Source of the DNA: DASXAI01 sp963728985
Lineage (GTDB): Bacteria; Actinomycetota; Acidimicrobiia; Acidimicrobiales; Ilumatobacteraceae
Assembly: GCA_963728985.1 (NCBI GenBank)
Contig: CAVSME010000001.1
Location: forward strand, 868,001 to 932,000
Direction: 5' to 3'
DNA length: 64,000 nucleotides
The notes under the pieces were generated by a model. It saw only the letters and a list, made by a program, of their open reading frames with translations. It had not been told where the DNA came from and ran no database searches. The position numbers and the translations under genes were made by a program. Positions 52,323 through 61,303 of the stretch are shown one piece after another; positions within the stretch are counted from its first letter, which is position 1; each line of letters starts with the position of its first letter.

Positions 52323-53009
52323 CGAGAGCACCTCGCGTCGCATCGTATGTCGACCACCGCACCGTAGCTGACACGCCGACACCCCTTCCTTGGCCCGTCG
52401 GCCGGGGTTGTCAGGGCGCACACGGGGGCAGAGTGTCTCGGTCGTAACGAGGGATTCCTGGGATCCAAAGAGCGCTGGGCTCCCCACGCCACCCGCTCGG
52501 CCGGGCAGGCTGATCGGCCAGCGCAGGCCGCTCCCACCGGATGACACAGCAGACCACAGTCCGGGGTGGCGACGACCTCCTGTCACCAGAAGCATGACGG
52601 TGCCCCGAACGCACCACCACCCATCGATGCGTGACACGCCACCGAGGTGCCGGTCAGTAACGATGGCAGCGCGCCCGACCTGCCGATCTGGGAGCAGCCG
52701 AGCTGCTCGCATTGGCCGACCCGAGTCGGCGTTAGGCGCTCCGCCATCACGCAGAGAATCACGCCCAGAACGACGTCTGCCCTGAGGAGCCAGGCGCTCC
52801 GCACCCACGGCCGCGCTCGGCCGGCGGGACGCCTACGCGGTCATGGGCAGGAAGGGTTCGCTGCCCGTGGTGACCCTCCGGTGCCCGGGATCCATCAAGA
52901 CGCACGTAGCAACGACGGACAGCGGCTCGCCCTATACTGTTCGATCGCAGCAACCAGGACCGCCCTCCGGCCCGGCGATCGGCCAGGTCTACGATGATCC
53001 CTGAACACT
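52323..53009. other. 687-bp stretch with no convincing gene
   Basis: Frames on both strands are rich in Arg, Pro and Ser, with no domain or ribosome binding site. It may be decayed cargo DNA of the element. No tRNA, repeat array or IS end is seen. Confidence 0.4.
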
Positions 53010-53286
53010 TGCTGCGTCGTGCACCAGTGCCGATGACGCGGCGGCCGGCGCGCGGCGAGCACTGGCTCGCTGCCTGGGAAGGTCGCAAACGGCGGCCATC
53101 TGGTTCATCTACTCGACGCTCGGCGAGTATCCGCTCCGCGTCGGTCACCCGCTCCGTTCGAGTTTCGAAAGGGCTGTGGAGCGTCGGGGCGGTGCCCACT
53201 GGGTCATCGACCGCGTCGATGAGCTCGAACGATTCGTGGCCGTCGTGACCAGTTCCCGCGCTCCGTTGTTCCGACCACGAGGCTGA
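53010..53286 (+). other. Coding-like remnant without start codon
   Basis: An open frame after a TGA at about 53007-53009 reads TAAIWFIYSTLGEYPLRVGH, then ERRGGAHWVIDRVDELERFV and ends normally at 53286. It has ordered sequence but no ATG, GTG or TTG start, so it is either a remnant or the 3' part of a gene broken upstream. It is convergent with the relaxase gene. Confidence 0.35.
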
Positions 53287-53317
53287 AGAGAACGTCTCGT
53301 GGTGCGGCGGTCGGTGA

Positions 53318-56300
53318 TCAGAGGTCAAGGCCGAGATCGGGCTCCGCTCGTTCCAAATGGGGCGTGTGGTGGGAAAGCACCACACCGCGTCGGTCAAGAA
53401 GCTCGAGAACGGGTTCGAGAAGCTCAAGCCATTGGAATCGATCGGTGTCCCCGGGGTTTCCGGACAACACTGGCGTCCGGCGCGCCGAGTCAGCGAAGAC
53501 CTCAGCCGCGTTCGTGAGGTCGGCGACCGCGACCGGGTGGCCGCGTGCCCACCTGGTCCACACGTCGAGAGCGTCCAACAAATGATCGATCTCGTGGACC
53601 TGTTCTTGCTGCAGGTCTTCGAGGCCGAACCCGGCCGGTGACGGATGCGCACGGTCGTGGAGGTTCCATGCTTGCGCTTCAACCGCGTCGAGCCGCTGTT
53701 TGACGTCGGCGGCGCCGGCGCAAATGGTGGCGATGCGGGCTTCGGCGTCGGCGACTCGACCGTTGGCGGCCTTGGCTCGCCGTGCCGTGGCGTGGTGGTG
53801 GCCGAAGCCGGCCCGCATGGCGTCGTGGTTGGCCTTCCACATGGCCGGCCGTAGTTCGCTTCGCAGTTCATCTTCGATCTCGGCGATGGCGTTGCCGTAG
53901 GGCTGCCAGGCGGCCCGGGCGGCAGCGAGTGCCGGTTGAAGGTCGGCGAGTTCGGCGGCGGCCTCGGCTCGGCGGCGGGCTCGGTCGTCGAGGGAGTCGA
54001 CGAGATCCTCGCGGCGTTGGTCGAGCTGGACCCGCCACGGGCCGACCCAGCCGGGAATGATCGACGCAGGCTCGGGCCGTCCGGGATGGGCGGATCGCGC
54101 TTGGAGGGCGAGGTCCCGTCGCTGGGTGACGGCCGGGATGTCAGCCCGATCGTGGGCCAGGACAGTCTCGAGAACGTCGCGGGCTTGGGCGAGGTCGTTC
54201 GCGTCGGTGATGACGTGGATGCGGTTCTCGTCGCGGCCGCGGGTGGCGCCGACGTACAGACCCCGGTGGGTGGTGGCGGTCGAGGCGAGCTCGATGGCGA
54301 CGTCGACGGTGTCGGCCTGATTGCCGTGCTCGGTGGCGGCGTAGCCGAGACGAACATGATCCTGGGCGTACTCCGGCGGGAGCGTGACGACGCCGTGTCC
54401 GGCGCGGTGGGACACGGTGACCGACCCGTCCCGGTCGGTCGCCACGACGTCCCACAGGTCACGGTTGCGGACCGGCTCCCCCTGCGACGTGAGCAGCTGC
54501 CGGTCGTTGCGGCGGGTCGCAACGATGTCTCCCGGGTGGGCGACCTCGCCGCCACCGATCCACACGACCCCGTCGTCGGATCGGAGCTGGCCGATGGTGA
54601 GGCGCATCCGCTGCACAGCGTCGTTGATCGCGTCGACGTGGTCGTTGGTGGCGGCGGTGATGGCCACCGTGCGGCCGTCGACGGTGTGTCCGATCCAGTC
54701 TTTGGCGATGACGTGGAGATGGTCGAGGAACGGGCCGGCGACGATCCGGCCGTGCGCCTCGTAGGCGTCGAGTGCTCTCGGGCTCCCGGCTCGCAGCTGC
54801 AGGGAGGCAGCTGCTTCCCATCGCTCCGTGAACCGGTGGAGACGGGCCAGTTCGTGCACCCGGCCGGTGGCACACAGCTCGGCGAACAGGCCGCCCCGAC
54901 CGACGGCTTGGAGCTGACGGGGGTCGCCGACGAGAGCGAGGCGCCATCCCTCGCGGTCGGCCAGATCGACGAGGCGGTGCAGGGAGGGGGTGCCGAGCAT
55001 TCCGGTCTCGTCGACGATGAGCGTCGTCCCGACCGGCAGCCGATACATGTGGAGCGGACCCCGGTCGGTCCGGTCCCATTCGTGGAGCAGCTTGGCGACG
55101 GTGTCGGCGGCGACGCCGGTCTCTCGTTGCAGGACACGGGCGGCCTTGGCCGTCGGGGCCACACCGAACACAGGCCGGGCCCACGACGCCAAGTCGTCGA
55201 CGGCCCGATCCAACATCGTGGTCTTGCCAGCACCGGCCGGCCCCACGACGATGACGAGCCGCTCGGTGCCAGCGACCGCCGCGGCGGCGTCGGCCTGCAA
55301 TACGTCCAGGCCGGCCCGCACGACCGTGGGTGAGGGCGCCGGCTCGTCGGCTTGGGCGTCCATAGCCCAGGCCAGCACCTGCTCTTCTTCGGCGAGGATC
55401 GCGTCGCTGGTGAACTGCGGGGCCACCGGTTCCAGCCACACCGACCGGCCGTCAGAGGCACGCCGGGTGACGAGACCGGGCGGGTCGAGATCGACGCAAG
55501 CGTCGATCACCCGATCGCAGGCACGTTCCAGGGCGACGGCCCAACGGTGTCCCGACATCGACGACACGGGTGGCTGGACGTCGCAGATCGCTCGGAGCGC
55601 ATCGGCCCGGGTCCACGTCGAACCCGACACGGAAAGCTGGTCAACTATCTCGGCAATCGTGACTGTCGACGGCGACTCCCGGCGGAGGCGGGCGCCGTCG
55701 ACGGCGGCCCCGAGCCGGCTCGGCGTCCAGTCGAGCTCGGCCGCCTCAGCCGTCCACCGTGTCCGCAAATCCCCGGCACCGTGGCCGGTCTTGTGGCTCC
55801 GGGTGTCGGCCGACGCCTCCCGGCAAAGCGCGGCGCGTTCCCAGGTCGTCGGGTCGCGACCTTCGCGGCGACGGAACTCGCCGACCTTGACGGCCAACGC
55901 GTCGTCGACCTGGCCGGCGCGTTTGGAGAACACGTCGAGCAACTCTCGGGGCAGGCCGGCGATCTCGGCCTGACCGTTGACGATCGGCTCCCACGCGACC
56001 CCGTAGCGGTGGGTCAGCTCGGCTCGCAACACCGACTGGTACAGGCCGCCCAGCATCCGCTGGTGCCGTTTCAGGTAGCGGGCGTCCAACGCCAGCCACC
56101 GCCCGTCGACGGTCTGCACCTTCGCTGAGATGACGGCGTGGGTGTGCACTTGGGGATCATCGGCCCGCGACGTCGTCTGCCGGAACGTGGCCACGGTCAG
56201 CCCGAGCGTGTCGGGGTGCTGGCGGCGGCCGTCGACGCGCACCCGAGTCGTCGCCCCGAACCGCTCCAAGTGTTCGAGCGCCGCGCTCACGGCAACGTCG

Positions 56301-56644
56301 TGGGCGTCGAGCAGTCCCGGATCATCGGTGAGCGCCCACCACACGCTCAGCGATTTCGGCGCCGAGAACGTGGCGTCGAACCCGGCAACGGCCCGCATCA
56401 CCTTGCCGCTCGACAACGTCCGGTCGCGCAGCACGTTGCCCAACGGTGTCCCCGTTGTGGGGTCACGGCCCTCCAACAGCGCTTCGAGATCGTCGGCGTC
56501 GACCCGGCCCGCGAGTCCGAGATCGGCCGCCTGGCGGCCGGACCACACGCCCTGCTCCTCGCCGGGCGCCTGCGCCAGGTAGTGGGTGTAGTAGGCCGCG
56601 GTCGCCGCCGCCGATGACGCGTACAGCGTTGTCACCCGCAACAT
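53318..56644 (-). CDS. MobF/TrwC-type conjugative relaxase-helicase
   Basis: 1,108 residues from the ATG at 56644. Residues 1-300 are the TrwC relaxase: N-terminal tyrosines (LYASSAAATAAYYTHYL), FDATFSAPKSLSVWWAL, and the metal-binding HxH in DPQVHTHAVISAKVQ. The second part is a superfamily 1 helicase with Walker A VGPAGAGKTTMLD near residue 468, LIVDETGMLGTPSLHRLVDL, VGDPRQLQAVGRGG and YVGATRGRDENRIHVI. The last 250 residues are helical. It nicks the element's origin of transfer and unwinds one strand for conjugation. The nic site was not located. Alternative starts upstream are in a low-complexity region. Confidence 0.9.
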   Translation of the reverse strand: MLRVTTLYASSAAATAAYYTHYLAQAPGEEQGVWSGRQAADLGLAGRVDADDLEALLEGRDPTTGTPLGNVLRDRTLSSGKVMRAVAGFDATFSAPKSLSVWWALTDDPGLLDAHDVAVSAALEHLERFGATTRVRVDGRRQHPDTLGLTVATFRQTTSRADDPQVHTHAVISAKVQTVDGRWLALDARYLKRHQRMLGGLYQSVLRAELTHRYGVAWEPIVNGQAEIAGLPRELLDVFSKRAGQVDDALAVKVGEFRRREGRDPTTWERAALCREASADTRSHKTGHGAGDLRTRWTAEAAELDWTPSRLGAAVDGARLRRESPSTVTIAEIVDQLSVSGSTWTRADALRAICDVQPPVSSMSGHRWAVALERACDRVIDACVDLDPPGLVTRRASDGRSVWLEPVAPQFTSDAILAEEEQVLAWAMDAQADEPAPSPTVVRAGLDVLQADAAAAVAGTERLVIVVGPAGAGKTTMLDRAVDDLASWARPVFGVAPTAKAARVLQRETGVAADTVAKLLHEWDRTDRGPLHMYRLPVGTTLIVDETGMLGTPSLHRLVDLADREGWRLALVGDPRQLQAVGRGGLFAELCATGRVHELARLHRFTERWEAAASLQLRAGSPRALDAYEAHGRIVAGPFLDHLHVIAKDWIGHTVDGRTVAITAATNDHVDAINDAVQRMRLTIGQLRSDDGVVWIGGGEVAHPGDIVATRRNDRQLLTSQGEPVRNRDLWDVVATDRDGSVTVSHRAGHGVVTLPPEYAQDHVRLGYAATEHGNQADTVDVAIELASTATTHRGLYVGATRGRDENRIHVITDANDLAQARDVLETVLAHDRADIPAVTQRRDLALQARSAHPGRPEPASIIPGWVGPWRVQLDQRREDLVDSLDDRARRRAEAAAELADLQPALAAARAAWQPYGNAIAEIEDELRSELRPAMWKANHDAMRAGFGHHHATARRAKAANGRVADAEARIATICAGAADVKQRLDAVEAQAWNLHDRAHPSPAGFGLEDLQQEQVHEIDHLLDALDVWTRWARGHPVAVADLTNAAEVFADSARRTPVLSGNPGDTDRFQWLELLEPVLELLDRRGVVLSHHTPHLERAEPDLGLDL

Positions 56645-56720
56645 CACACACCGCCGCCGGCGGGCACTTGTCTGTGCATTGAACGACGGGAGGGAGTCGA
56701 GCAAGAGCAACGCATCGCGC

Positions 56721-57104
56721 TCAGCCCTGATCCGGCCCGGCGAACGGGAGCTGCGCCGTGTCGATGCTGCGAACCTGTCGCGTGCCATGACGACGGTGAG
56801 AACGGACGGTATGCCCGGACGGCTCCGATGCCGCGGCGGGGGCGACCACATGAAGCGCGGCGTCTCCGGACAGCGTTGGAGCCGGGGCGGCCAGCATCAG
56901 ATCGATCAGACCGGCGCGAGGTACGCGTATGACTGATCCGATGCGTACCGCCGGGATGCCCTCGCGTCCGCCGGTGGCCAAGTAACGGCGAACCTCGCTG
57001 TAGGCCAGCGAGCGGCCGATGCCCAACACGTTGCACGTCTGCTCGACGCTGAGCATCAGCGGCAGGTCCGCCACCGCTGCTTCGATTGACGCTCGCCGCT
57101 CCAT
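56721..57104 (-). CDS. Excisionase-like helix-turn-helix protein
   Basis: 127 residues. Residues 15-70 form a MerR/Xis-type winged HTH (LMLSVEQTCNVLGIGRSLAY, then GGREGIPAVRIGSVIRVPRA). The tail is low complexity. Its position between the relaxase and the integrase on the same strand fits a recombination directionality factor that binds near the attachment sites. A start at the internal ATG 57056 would leave the HTH intact and cannot be excluded. Function is inferred from fold and context. Confidence 0.75.
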   Translation of the reverse strand: MERRASIEAAVADLPLMLSVEQTCNVLGIGRSLAYSEVRRYLATGGREGIPAVRIGSVIRVPRAGLIDLMLAAPAPTLSGDAALHVVAPAAASEPSGHTVRSHRRHGTRQVRSIDTAQLPFAGPDQG

Positions 57105-57265
57105 CCCCCAGCGTGGTACACGCTTCTGCGGCCGGCGACAAGGACGGGCGACCCGCGTCGCGCGGACAAGGACGCACCAGAAGACACCAGCGGCGACCAG
57201 CGGTCACTGGCGGCGCCTAGACGCACCGATCATGGTGACCGAAATCACACGACCGAATCGCCGCC

Positions 57266-58420
57266 TCAGCCGCTCGGCTTCGCACGCGGCATCGACAGCG
57301 CCGCGCCCACCACCGCGGCGGCTTGCTCGTCACCGCGATCGGTGCGGTGGGCGTAGATCTTCAGCGTGGTCGCCCCATCCGCATGCCCGAGCCGAGCGGC
57401 TACGGTCGGCACCGGCACCCCGGCGTCGAGCAACTGGGTCGCCTGCCAGTGCCGAAGGTCGTGCAAACGAACGGCCTCGACGCCCGCGGTTCGACGAACT
57501 CGGGCCCATCGGGCGCTCACCGAGTCGCCCCGCCAGGCTGACGCGCCGTCAGCGTCGGAGCTGAACACGTAGCCGGCCCGACGAGTATCGTCATCGACGC
57601 CAGCGAAGCGAGCCAGCTGGCGGGCGGCCCGCCAAGCCGTCTTCAACGCGGCGACGGTGTCGGCGTCGAGGGTGACCGTCCGGGCTGAACGGGTCTTGGT
57701 CGGGCGATCCCCGACCAAGCCCGGCAGGGCGACGTGGCTGCGCTGCACCACCAGCCTCCCCGCACTCAGATCGACGTCGCTCCACCGCAGCCCGCAAGCC
57801 TCGCCGCGACGCATCCCCGTCGCCGCCACGACGCGCACGAACAACCCCAACATCGGCTCCATCGCCTCCGCCGCATCGATCAGCTCGAGCACCTCCTCGG
57901 CGGTCGGCGGCTGCTGCTCGCGCTGCGGTTGCGACGGTGCCGACGCCAACGACGCAACATTGCGCGGCACGAGGCCCCACCGCAGAGCCTGATGCAACGC
58001 CGCACGCATCACGGCGTGCATCTGGCGGATCGTCGCGGGCGCCAGGCCACGCCGGCGCAACGCGGAATACAACCGGTCCAGGTGACCAGCGGTGAGCTTC
58101 GACACTCGCAGTAAGCCGATGACCGGCACGAGCTCCCGGTTGACGTAGCGGCGATAGCCGTAGAGCGTCGAGGGTGAGCGGCCGACGTCCTCCAGGTGGG
58201 CCAGCCACCGCTCGAGCAGCTCCGCCACCGTCGGATCGTCCGAACCGACCAACCCGCTCGCCACCTCGACCTCGAGTCGGCGCAACGCCGCGCGCGCCTC
58301 GCGCTTCGAGGTCGTGCGAACAGTGTGGATCACGCGCGAGTAACGACCGGTTGTCGGGTCCACTCCAGCCGAGACCGTGAGCTCCCACGACCCCGGCGAC
58401 CGCTCCCGCATCGTCCCCAT
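57266..58420 (-). CDS. Tyrosine recombinase / integrase of the element
   Basis: 384 residues from the ATG at 58420, with GAAAGGG (58429-58435) as ribosome binding site. The N-terminal arm-binding and core-binding SAM-like domains (VAELLERWLAHLEDVGRSPS) precede the catalytic domain: Arg in TGMRRGEACGLRWSDV, Lys in PTKTRSARTVTLD, HxxR in RLHDLRHWQATQLLDAG, His in RLGHADGATTLKIYAH and a final Tyr in KIYAH. It should integrate the element into the tRNA-Lys gene 58 bp away from its frame. The ribosome binding site overlaps the right-end TTCGCGGCA repeat, so integrase may repress its own synthesis. Confidence 0.92.
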   Translation of the reverse strand: MGTMRERSPGSWELTVSAGVDPTTGRYSRVIHTVRTTSKREARAALRRLEVEVASGLVGSDDPTVAELLERWLAHLEDVGRSPSTLYGYRRYVNRELVPVIGLLRVSKLTAGHLDRLYSALRRRGLAPATIRQMHAVMRAALHQALRWGLVPRNVASLASAPSQPQREQQPPTAEEVLELIDAAEAMEPMLGLFVRVVAATGMRRGEACGLRWSDVDLSAGRLVVQRSHVALPGLVGDRPTKTRSARTVTLDADTVAALKTAWRAARQLARFAGVDDDTRRAGYVFSSDADGASAWRGDSVSARWARVRRTAGVEAVRLHDLRHWQATQLLDAGVPVPTVAARLGHADGATTLKIYAHRTDRGDEQAAAVVGAALSMPRAKPSG

Positions 58421-58431
58421 CGGCCCAACCC

Positions 58432-58452
58432 TTTCGCGGCAAATTCGCGGCA
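58432..58452. repeat. Paired direct repeats TTCGCGGCA, right end
   Basis: TTTCGCGGCA (58432-58441) and ATTCGCGGCA (58443-58452), 11 bp apart, in the same orientation as the left pair at 40985-41006. They lie between the integrase start and the tRNA. In the circular form they would sit on one side of the attachment core and the left pair on the other. Confidence 0.65.
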
Positions 58453-58510
58453 ATGGTGTGTGAGGACCGTATCACGATCGAGGCTTAGACCACTGAGCAG
58501 GAACTTCGTT

Positions 58511-58555
58511 GTGGGCCGCCAGGGTCTCGAACCCTGCACCTTGGGATTAAAAGTC
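58511..58555. repeat. Proximal attachment site within tRNA-Lys
   Basis: A 45-bp sequence identical to 40837-40881. It overlaps the tRNA from its 3' end through the anticodon loop, so integration restores an intact tRNA gene. Confidence 0.9.
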
Positions 58556-58584
58556 CCCTGCTCTACCCGATGAGCTAGCGGCCC
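58512..58584 (-). tRNA. tRNA-Lys (anticodon TTT)
   Basis: 73 nt. On the minus strand, acceptor GGGCCGC pairs with GCGGCCC. The D arm is GCTCATCGGGTAGAGC; the anticodon loop CTTTTAA gives anticodon TTT; the T arm CAGGG TTCGAGA CCCTG is perfect. The first anticodon-stem pair is G-A, a tolerated mismatch. CCA is not encoded. The gene is the insertion target of the adjacent element and stays complete because the element carries the 3' part. Confidence 0.92.
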
Positions 58585-58624
58585 GACGGCGGACACGGTA
58601 CCGCCCGCCCGTACGCTGGCGGCC

Positions 58625-59503
58625 ATGGAGCCGGTCCGCAACGCTCTGGGCAGCGCCATCCGCTCGCGCGTCGCCGGGCCAGGGGCCAAGAACGTCGTTC
58701 GCGACATCGTGGACGCCGAGGGCGAGCGCTGGTTCACCCGGGACCGGCCCATCTGGACCGTCCACACGGATGCGGCGATGTTCGTCGGCGGCCTTCGTGC
58801 CCTGCTCCTGCAGAGCATCCACCCGCTGGCCATGGCCGGCGTCGCCGACCACTCCGACTTCAAGTCTGATCCGTGGGGCCGCCTCCAGCGCACGGCCGAG
58901 TTCCTCACCTGGACCACCTTCGGCACCGTCGAGCAGGCCGAGCGGGCGTGCCGGCGGGTGCGCGCCGTGCACACCACCGTGCACGGCACCGCCCCCGACG
59001 GGCGCCCGTACGACGCCACCGACCCCCATCTCCTGCGGTGGGTGCACCTGGCCGAGATGGACAGCTTCCTCGCCGCGCACCAGCGCTACGGCACGCCTCG
59101 CCTCGATGCGGCGCAGCGCGACGGCTACGTGGCCGACATGGCGCGCGTCGGCAAGGCGGTGGGCGTGATCGATCCTCCCCGCACCGAGGCGGAGATGCGG
59201 GCCGCGCTGTCGGCCTACCGGCCCGAGCTGCGCAGCACGAAGGAAGCCCGCGATGCCGCCCGCTTCCTCCTGCGCCCGCCGCTGCCGGTCGCGGCGTACG
59301 GGCCCTACGCGGTGCTGGCGGCGGCGGCCATCTCGTCGCTGCCGTGGTGGGCTCGCCTGCCGTTGCGGCTGCCCGTGCTGCCGGTCACGGAGACCGTCCT
59401 CGTACGGCCGGCGGGGAAGGCCCTCATGGAAGTGATCCGCTGGGCCCTGGCGCCGTCCGGGCCGCAGTTCGAGGTCTCAGAGGCCATGCCTCGCGCCAGT
59501 TGA
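58625..59503 (+). CDS. DUF2236 / MpaB-like oxygenase-family protein
   Basis: 292 residues. The domain is recognised by RPIWTVHTDAAMFVGGLRAL, LLQSIHPLAMAGVADHSDFK, AEFLTWTTFGTVEQAERACR, RVRAVHTTVHGTAPDGRPYD and LLRWVHLAEMDSFLAAHQRY. In the MpaB/latex-clearing-protein-like group the conserved His and Arg bind a b-type heme, and the likely ligands here are in these segments. It is likely a cytoplasmic or membrane-attached oxidoreductase of unknown substrate. Its last 27 bases overlap the convergent HTH protein gene. It is the first chromosomal gene after the element. Confidence 0.85.
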   Translation: MEPVRNALGSAIRSRVAGPGAKNVVRDIVDAEGERWFTRDRPIWTVHTDAAMFVGGLRALLLQSIHPLAMAGVADHSDFKSDPWGRLQRTAEFLTWTTFGTVEQAERACRRVRAVHTTVHGTAPDGRPYDATDPHLLRWVHLAEMDSFLAAHQRYGTPRLDAAQRDGYVADMARVGKAVGVIDPPRTEAEMRAALSAYRPELRSTKEARDAARFLLRPPLPVAAYGPYAVLAAAAISSLPWWARLPLRLPVLPVTETVLVRPAGKALMEVIRWALAPSGPQFEVSEAMPRAS

Positions 59504-60691
59504 GACGCGCTGCAGGGCGCCGGCCAGATCGCCCTTCTTGGCGATCACGATCCGCTCGAGCGCCAGGAACTGGGCCAGCTCGACCAGCTCGTCGTAGAGC
59601 TCCTCGGCCACCTCCTCGTCGTAGACGCCGGGCTCGCCCCACGCCGCCTGCACCAGCAGCGCGGAGGCCTTGCGATCGGACTTGAGGTCCACACGCGCCA
59701 CCAGCTCGTCACCGAGGAGGAACGGCAGCACGTAGTAACCGAACCGCCGCTTCGGCGCCGGCGTGTAGATCTCGATGCGGTAGTGGAACCCGAAGAGCCG
59801 TTCGGTGCGGTGTCGATCCCACACCAACGAGTCGAAGGGCGACAGCAGTGTGCGCGCACCGATGCGCCTCGGCAGCCGCGCGCCGGACCGCATGTAGGTG
59901 GGCTGGTCCCACCCTTCGACCTCCACCGCCACCAGCCGCCCGTCCTCAACGAGCTCGGCCAGCGCGGCACGGGATCTCGGGATGTTGAGCCGGAAGTAGT
60001 CGCACAGATCGCCGGCGGTGCCGACCCCGAGTGCCATCGCGGCGAGCGCCAGCAACTCGCGTCGGGCTTCCTGCTCCGTGGGCGTGGGCTGCTCGAGGAC
60101 CGCCGGTGGGAGGACGCGCTCGGTCAGGTCGTACTCCCGCTCGAAGTTGGGGAGACGCCGGGCGGTCACCTCGCCCATGTAGAAGAGCAACTCCAGAGCG
60201 ACCTTGGCGTCGTCCCAGGACCACCACGGCTCGCGATGGCGGGGGCCGCCGTCGCGCAGATCGCCGGCGCGCAGGGGCCCACGCGCCTTCACGTCGTCGA
60301 GCACAGCGGCCAGGTACTCGGGCCGGTCCCGCAAGAGCTTCGTCATGCCCGTCCACATGCCCTGCCCCCGGCGGGCCTGCTCCATCTTGAAGCGGAACAG
60401 GCGATGGTGCTCGACCGGGATCAACGACGCCATGTGGCCCCAGTACTCGAACAGCTCGCCGTCGGCGGCCATGCCCGGGATCAGGTCGCGCCGATGCGGA
60501 CCCAGGCGGGCGAACACCGGTAGTTCCTGGCTGCGCACGAGGACGTTGACGGAATCGATCTGCACGAGTTGCACGTGCTGGAACACCCGCCGCGCATGGC
60601 GACGGTCGATGCGGCCCGTCGGCCGGGCCTCGCCGAACCCCTGGGCGGCGAGGGCGATGCGGCGGGCAGTGGCGGCCGACAGCCGCTCCAT
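59477..60691 (-). CDS. YcaQ-like winged-helix DNA glycosylase family protein
   Basis: 404 residues of the HTH_42 (DUF1006) family. The N-terminus includes the family motif QIDSVNVLVRSQELPVFARL, with Q-x-D as proposed catalytic residues in the AlkX/YcaQ interstrand-crosslink glycosylases. Further family segments are ELFEYWGHMASLIPVEHHRL and RTLLSPFDSLVWDRHRTERL, FGYYVLPFLLGDELVARVDL. It probably removes crosslinked or alkylated bases. The ATG overlaps the cyclophilin stop by one base (TGATG at 60693-60689), so the two are co-translated. Confidence 0.85.
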   Translation of the reverse strand: MERLSAATARRIALAAQGFGEARPTGRIDRRHARRVFQHVQLVQIDSVNVLVRSQELPVFARLGPHRRDLIPGMAADGELFEYWGHMASLIPVEHHRLFRFKMEQARRGQGMWTGMTKLLRDRPEYLAAVLDDVKARGPLRAGDLRDGGPRHREPWWSWDDAKVALELLFYMGEVTARRLPNFEREYDLTERVLPPAVLEQPTPTEQEARRELLALAAMALGVGTAGDLCDYFRLNIPRSRAALAELVEDGRLVAVEVEGWDQPTYMRSGARLPRRIGARTLLSPFDSLVWDRHRTERLFGFHYRIEIYTPAPKRRFGYYVLPFLLGDELVARVDLKSDRKASALLVQAAWGEPGVYDEEVAEELYDELVELAQFLALERIVIAKKGDLAGALQRVSTGARHGL

Positions 60692-61248
60692 CAGTCGGCT
60701 TCGGTCACCGTCACCGACGTGATGACGACGTCCTCCACCGGCTTGTCGCCGCCACCGGTGCGGACGCTCTGGATCGTCTCCACGACGTCCAGGCCCTTCA
60801 CCACCTTGCCGAACAGCGAGTACTGCGGTGGCAGGCGGGCGCCGTCGGGGCCGCTGATGATGAAGAACTGGCTGCCGTTGGTGTTGGGTCCCGCGTTGGC
60901 CATCGCCAGCGAGCCGATCTCGTAGCGACCGGCCGACGGGAGCTCGTCCTCGAAGCGGTAGCCGGGCCCGCCCCGGCCGGTGCCGGTGGGGTCGCCGCCC
61001 TGGGCGACGAAGCCCTTGATCACCCGATGGAAGATGATGCCGTCGAAGTAGTGGTAGCCGGCCAGGAACACGAAGTTGTTGACCGTCTTCGGCGCGGCGA
61101 TGGGATCGAGGGCGATCACCATCGTGCCGTGGCTGGTCTCCATCGTGGCGGTGTAGCGCTTGGCCGGATCGATGCCCATCTCGGGCACGTCGCTGAACTG
61201 GCGGGTCTGCGGCGACGATCCGTCGGCGGCGGGGAAGGGATGGGGCAT
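60691..61248 (-). CDS. Cyclophilin-type peptidyl-prolyl cis-trans isomerase
   Basis: 185 residues from the ATG at 61248. The cyclophilin fold is complete: TMVIALDPIAAPKTVNNFVF, the active-site strand GIIFHRVIKGFVAQGGDPTG, GSLAMANAGPNTNGSQFFI and LFGKVVKGLDVVETI. The catalytic Arg and the Phe/Gln pocket residues are present. No signal peptide is seen, so it acts in the cytoplasm, aiding protein folding. An upstream in-frame ATG at 61395 is out of keeping with the fold and overlaps the divergent small gene. Followed directly by the YcaQ-like gene. Confidence 0.9.
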   Translation of the reverse strand: MPHPFPAADGSSPQTRQFSDVPEMGIDPAKRYTATMETSHGTMVIALDPIAAPKTVNNFVFLAGYHYFDGIIFHRVIKGFVAQGGDPTGTGRGGPGYRFEDELPSAGRYEIGSLAMANAGPNTNGSQFFIISGPDGARLPPQYSLFGKVVKGLDVVETIQSVRTGGGDKPVEDVVITSVTVTEAD

Positions 61249-61303
61249 GGGTCGGCAGGCTACGTCCGCCCGCTCGACCCGGTCGTCACCTAACGTCGAT
61301 GGC

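Larger units (their letters stand above)
40837..58555. mobile_element. Integrative mobilizable element at tRNA-Lys(TTT), about 17.7 kb
   Basis: The element is bounded by a 45-bp perfect direct repeat (40837-40881 and 58511-58555). The right copy is the 3' part of a complete tRNA-Lys gene. Next to that tRNA lie a tyrosine integrase, an excisionase-like HTH gene and a MobF-type relaxase, all on the minus strand. Paired TTCGCGGCA repeats sit near both ends. Cargo is two VapBC-like pairs, two cyclase-STAND regulators (one broken), a GNAT enzyme, DUF2254 and decayed cupin and SnoaL genes. No coupling protein or type IV secretion genes are seen, so transfer would rely on another element. Boundaries are seen directly; mobility is inferred. 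Confidence 0.85.
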
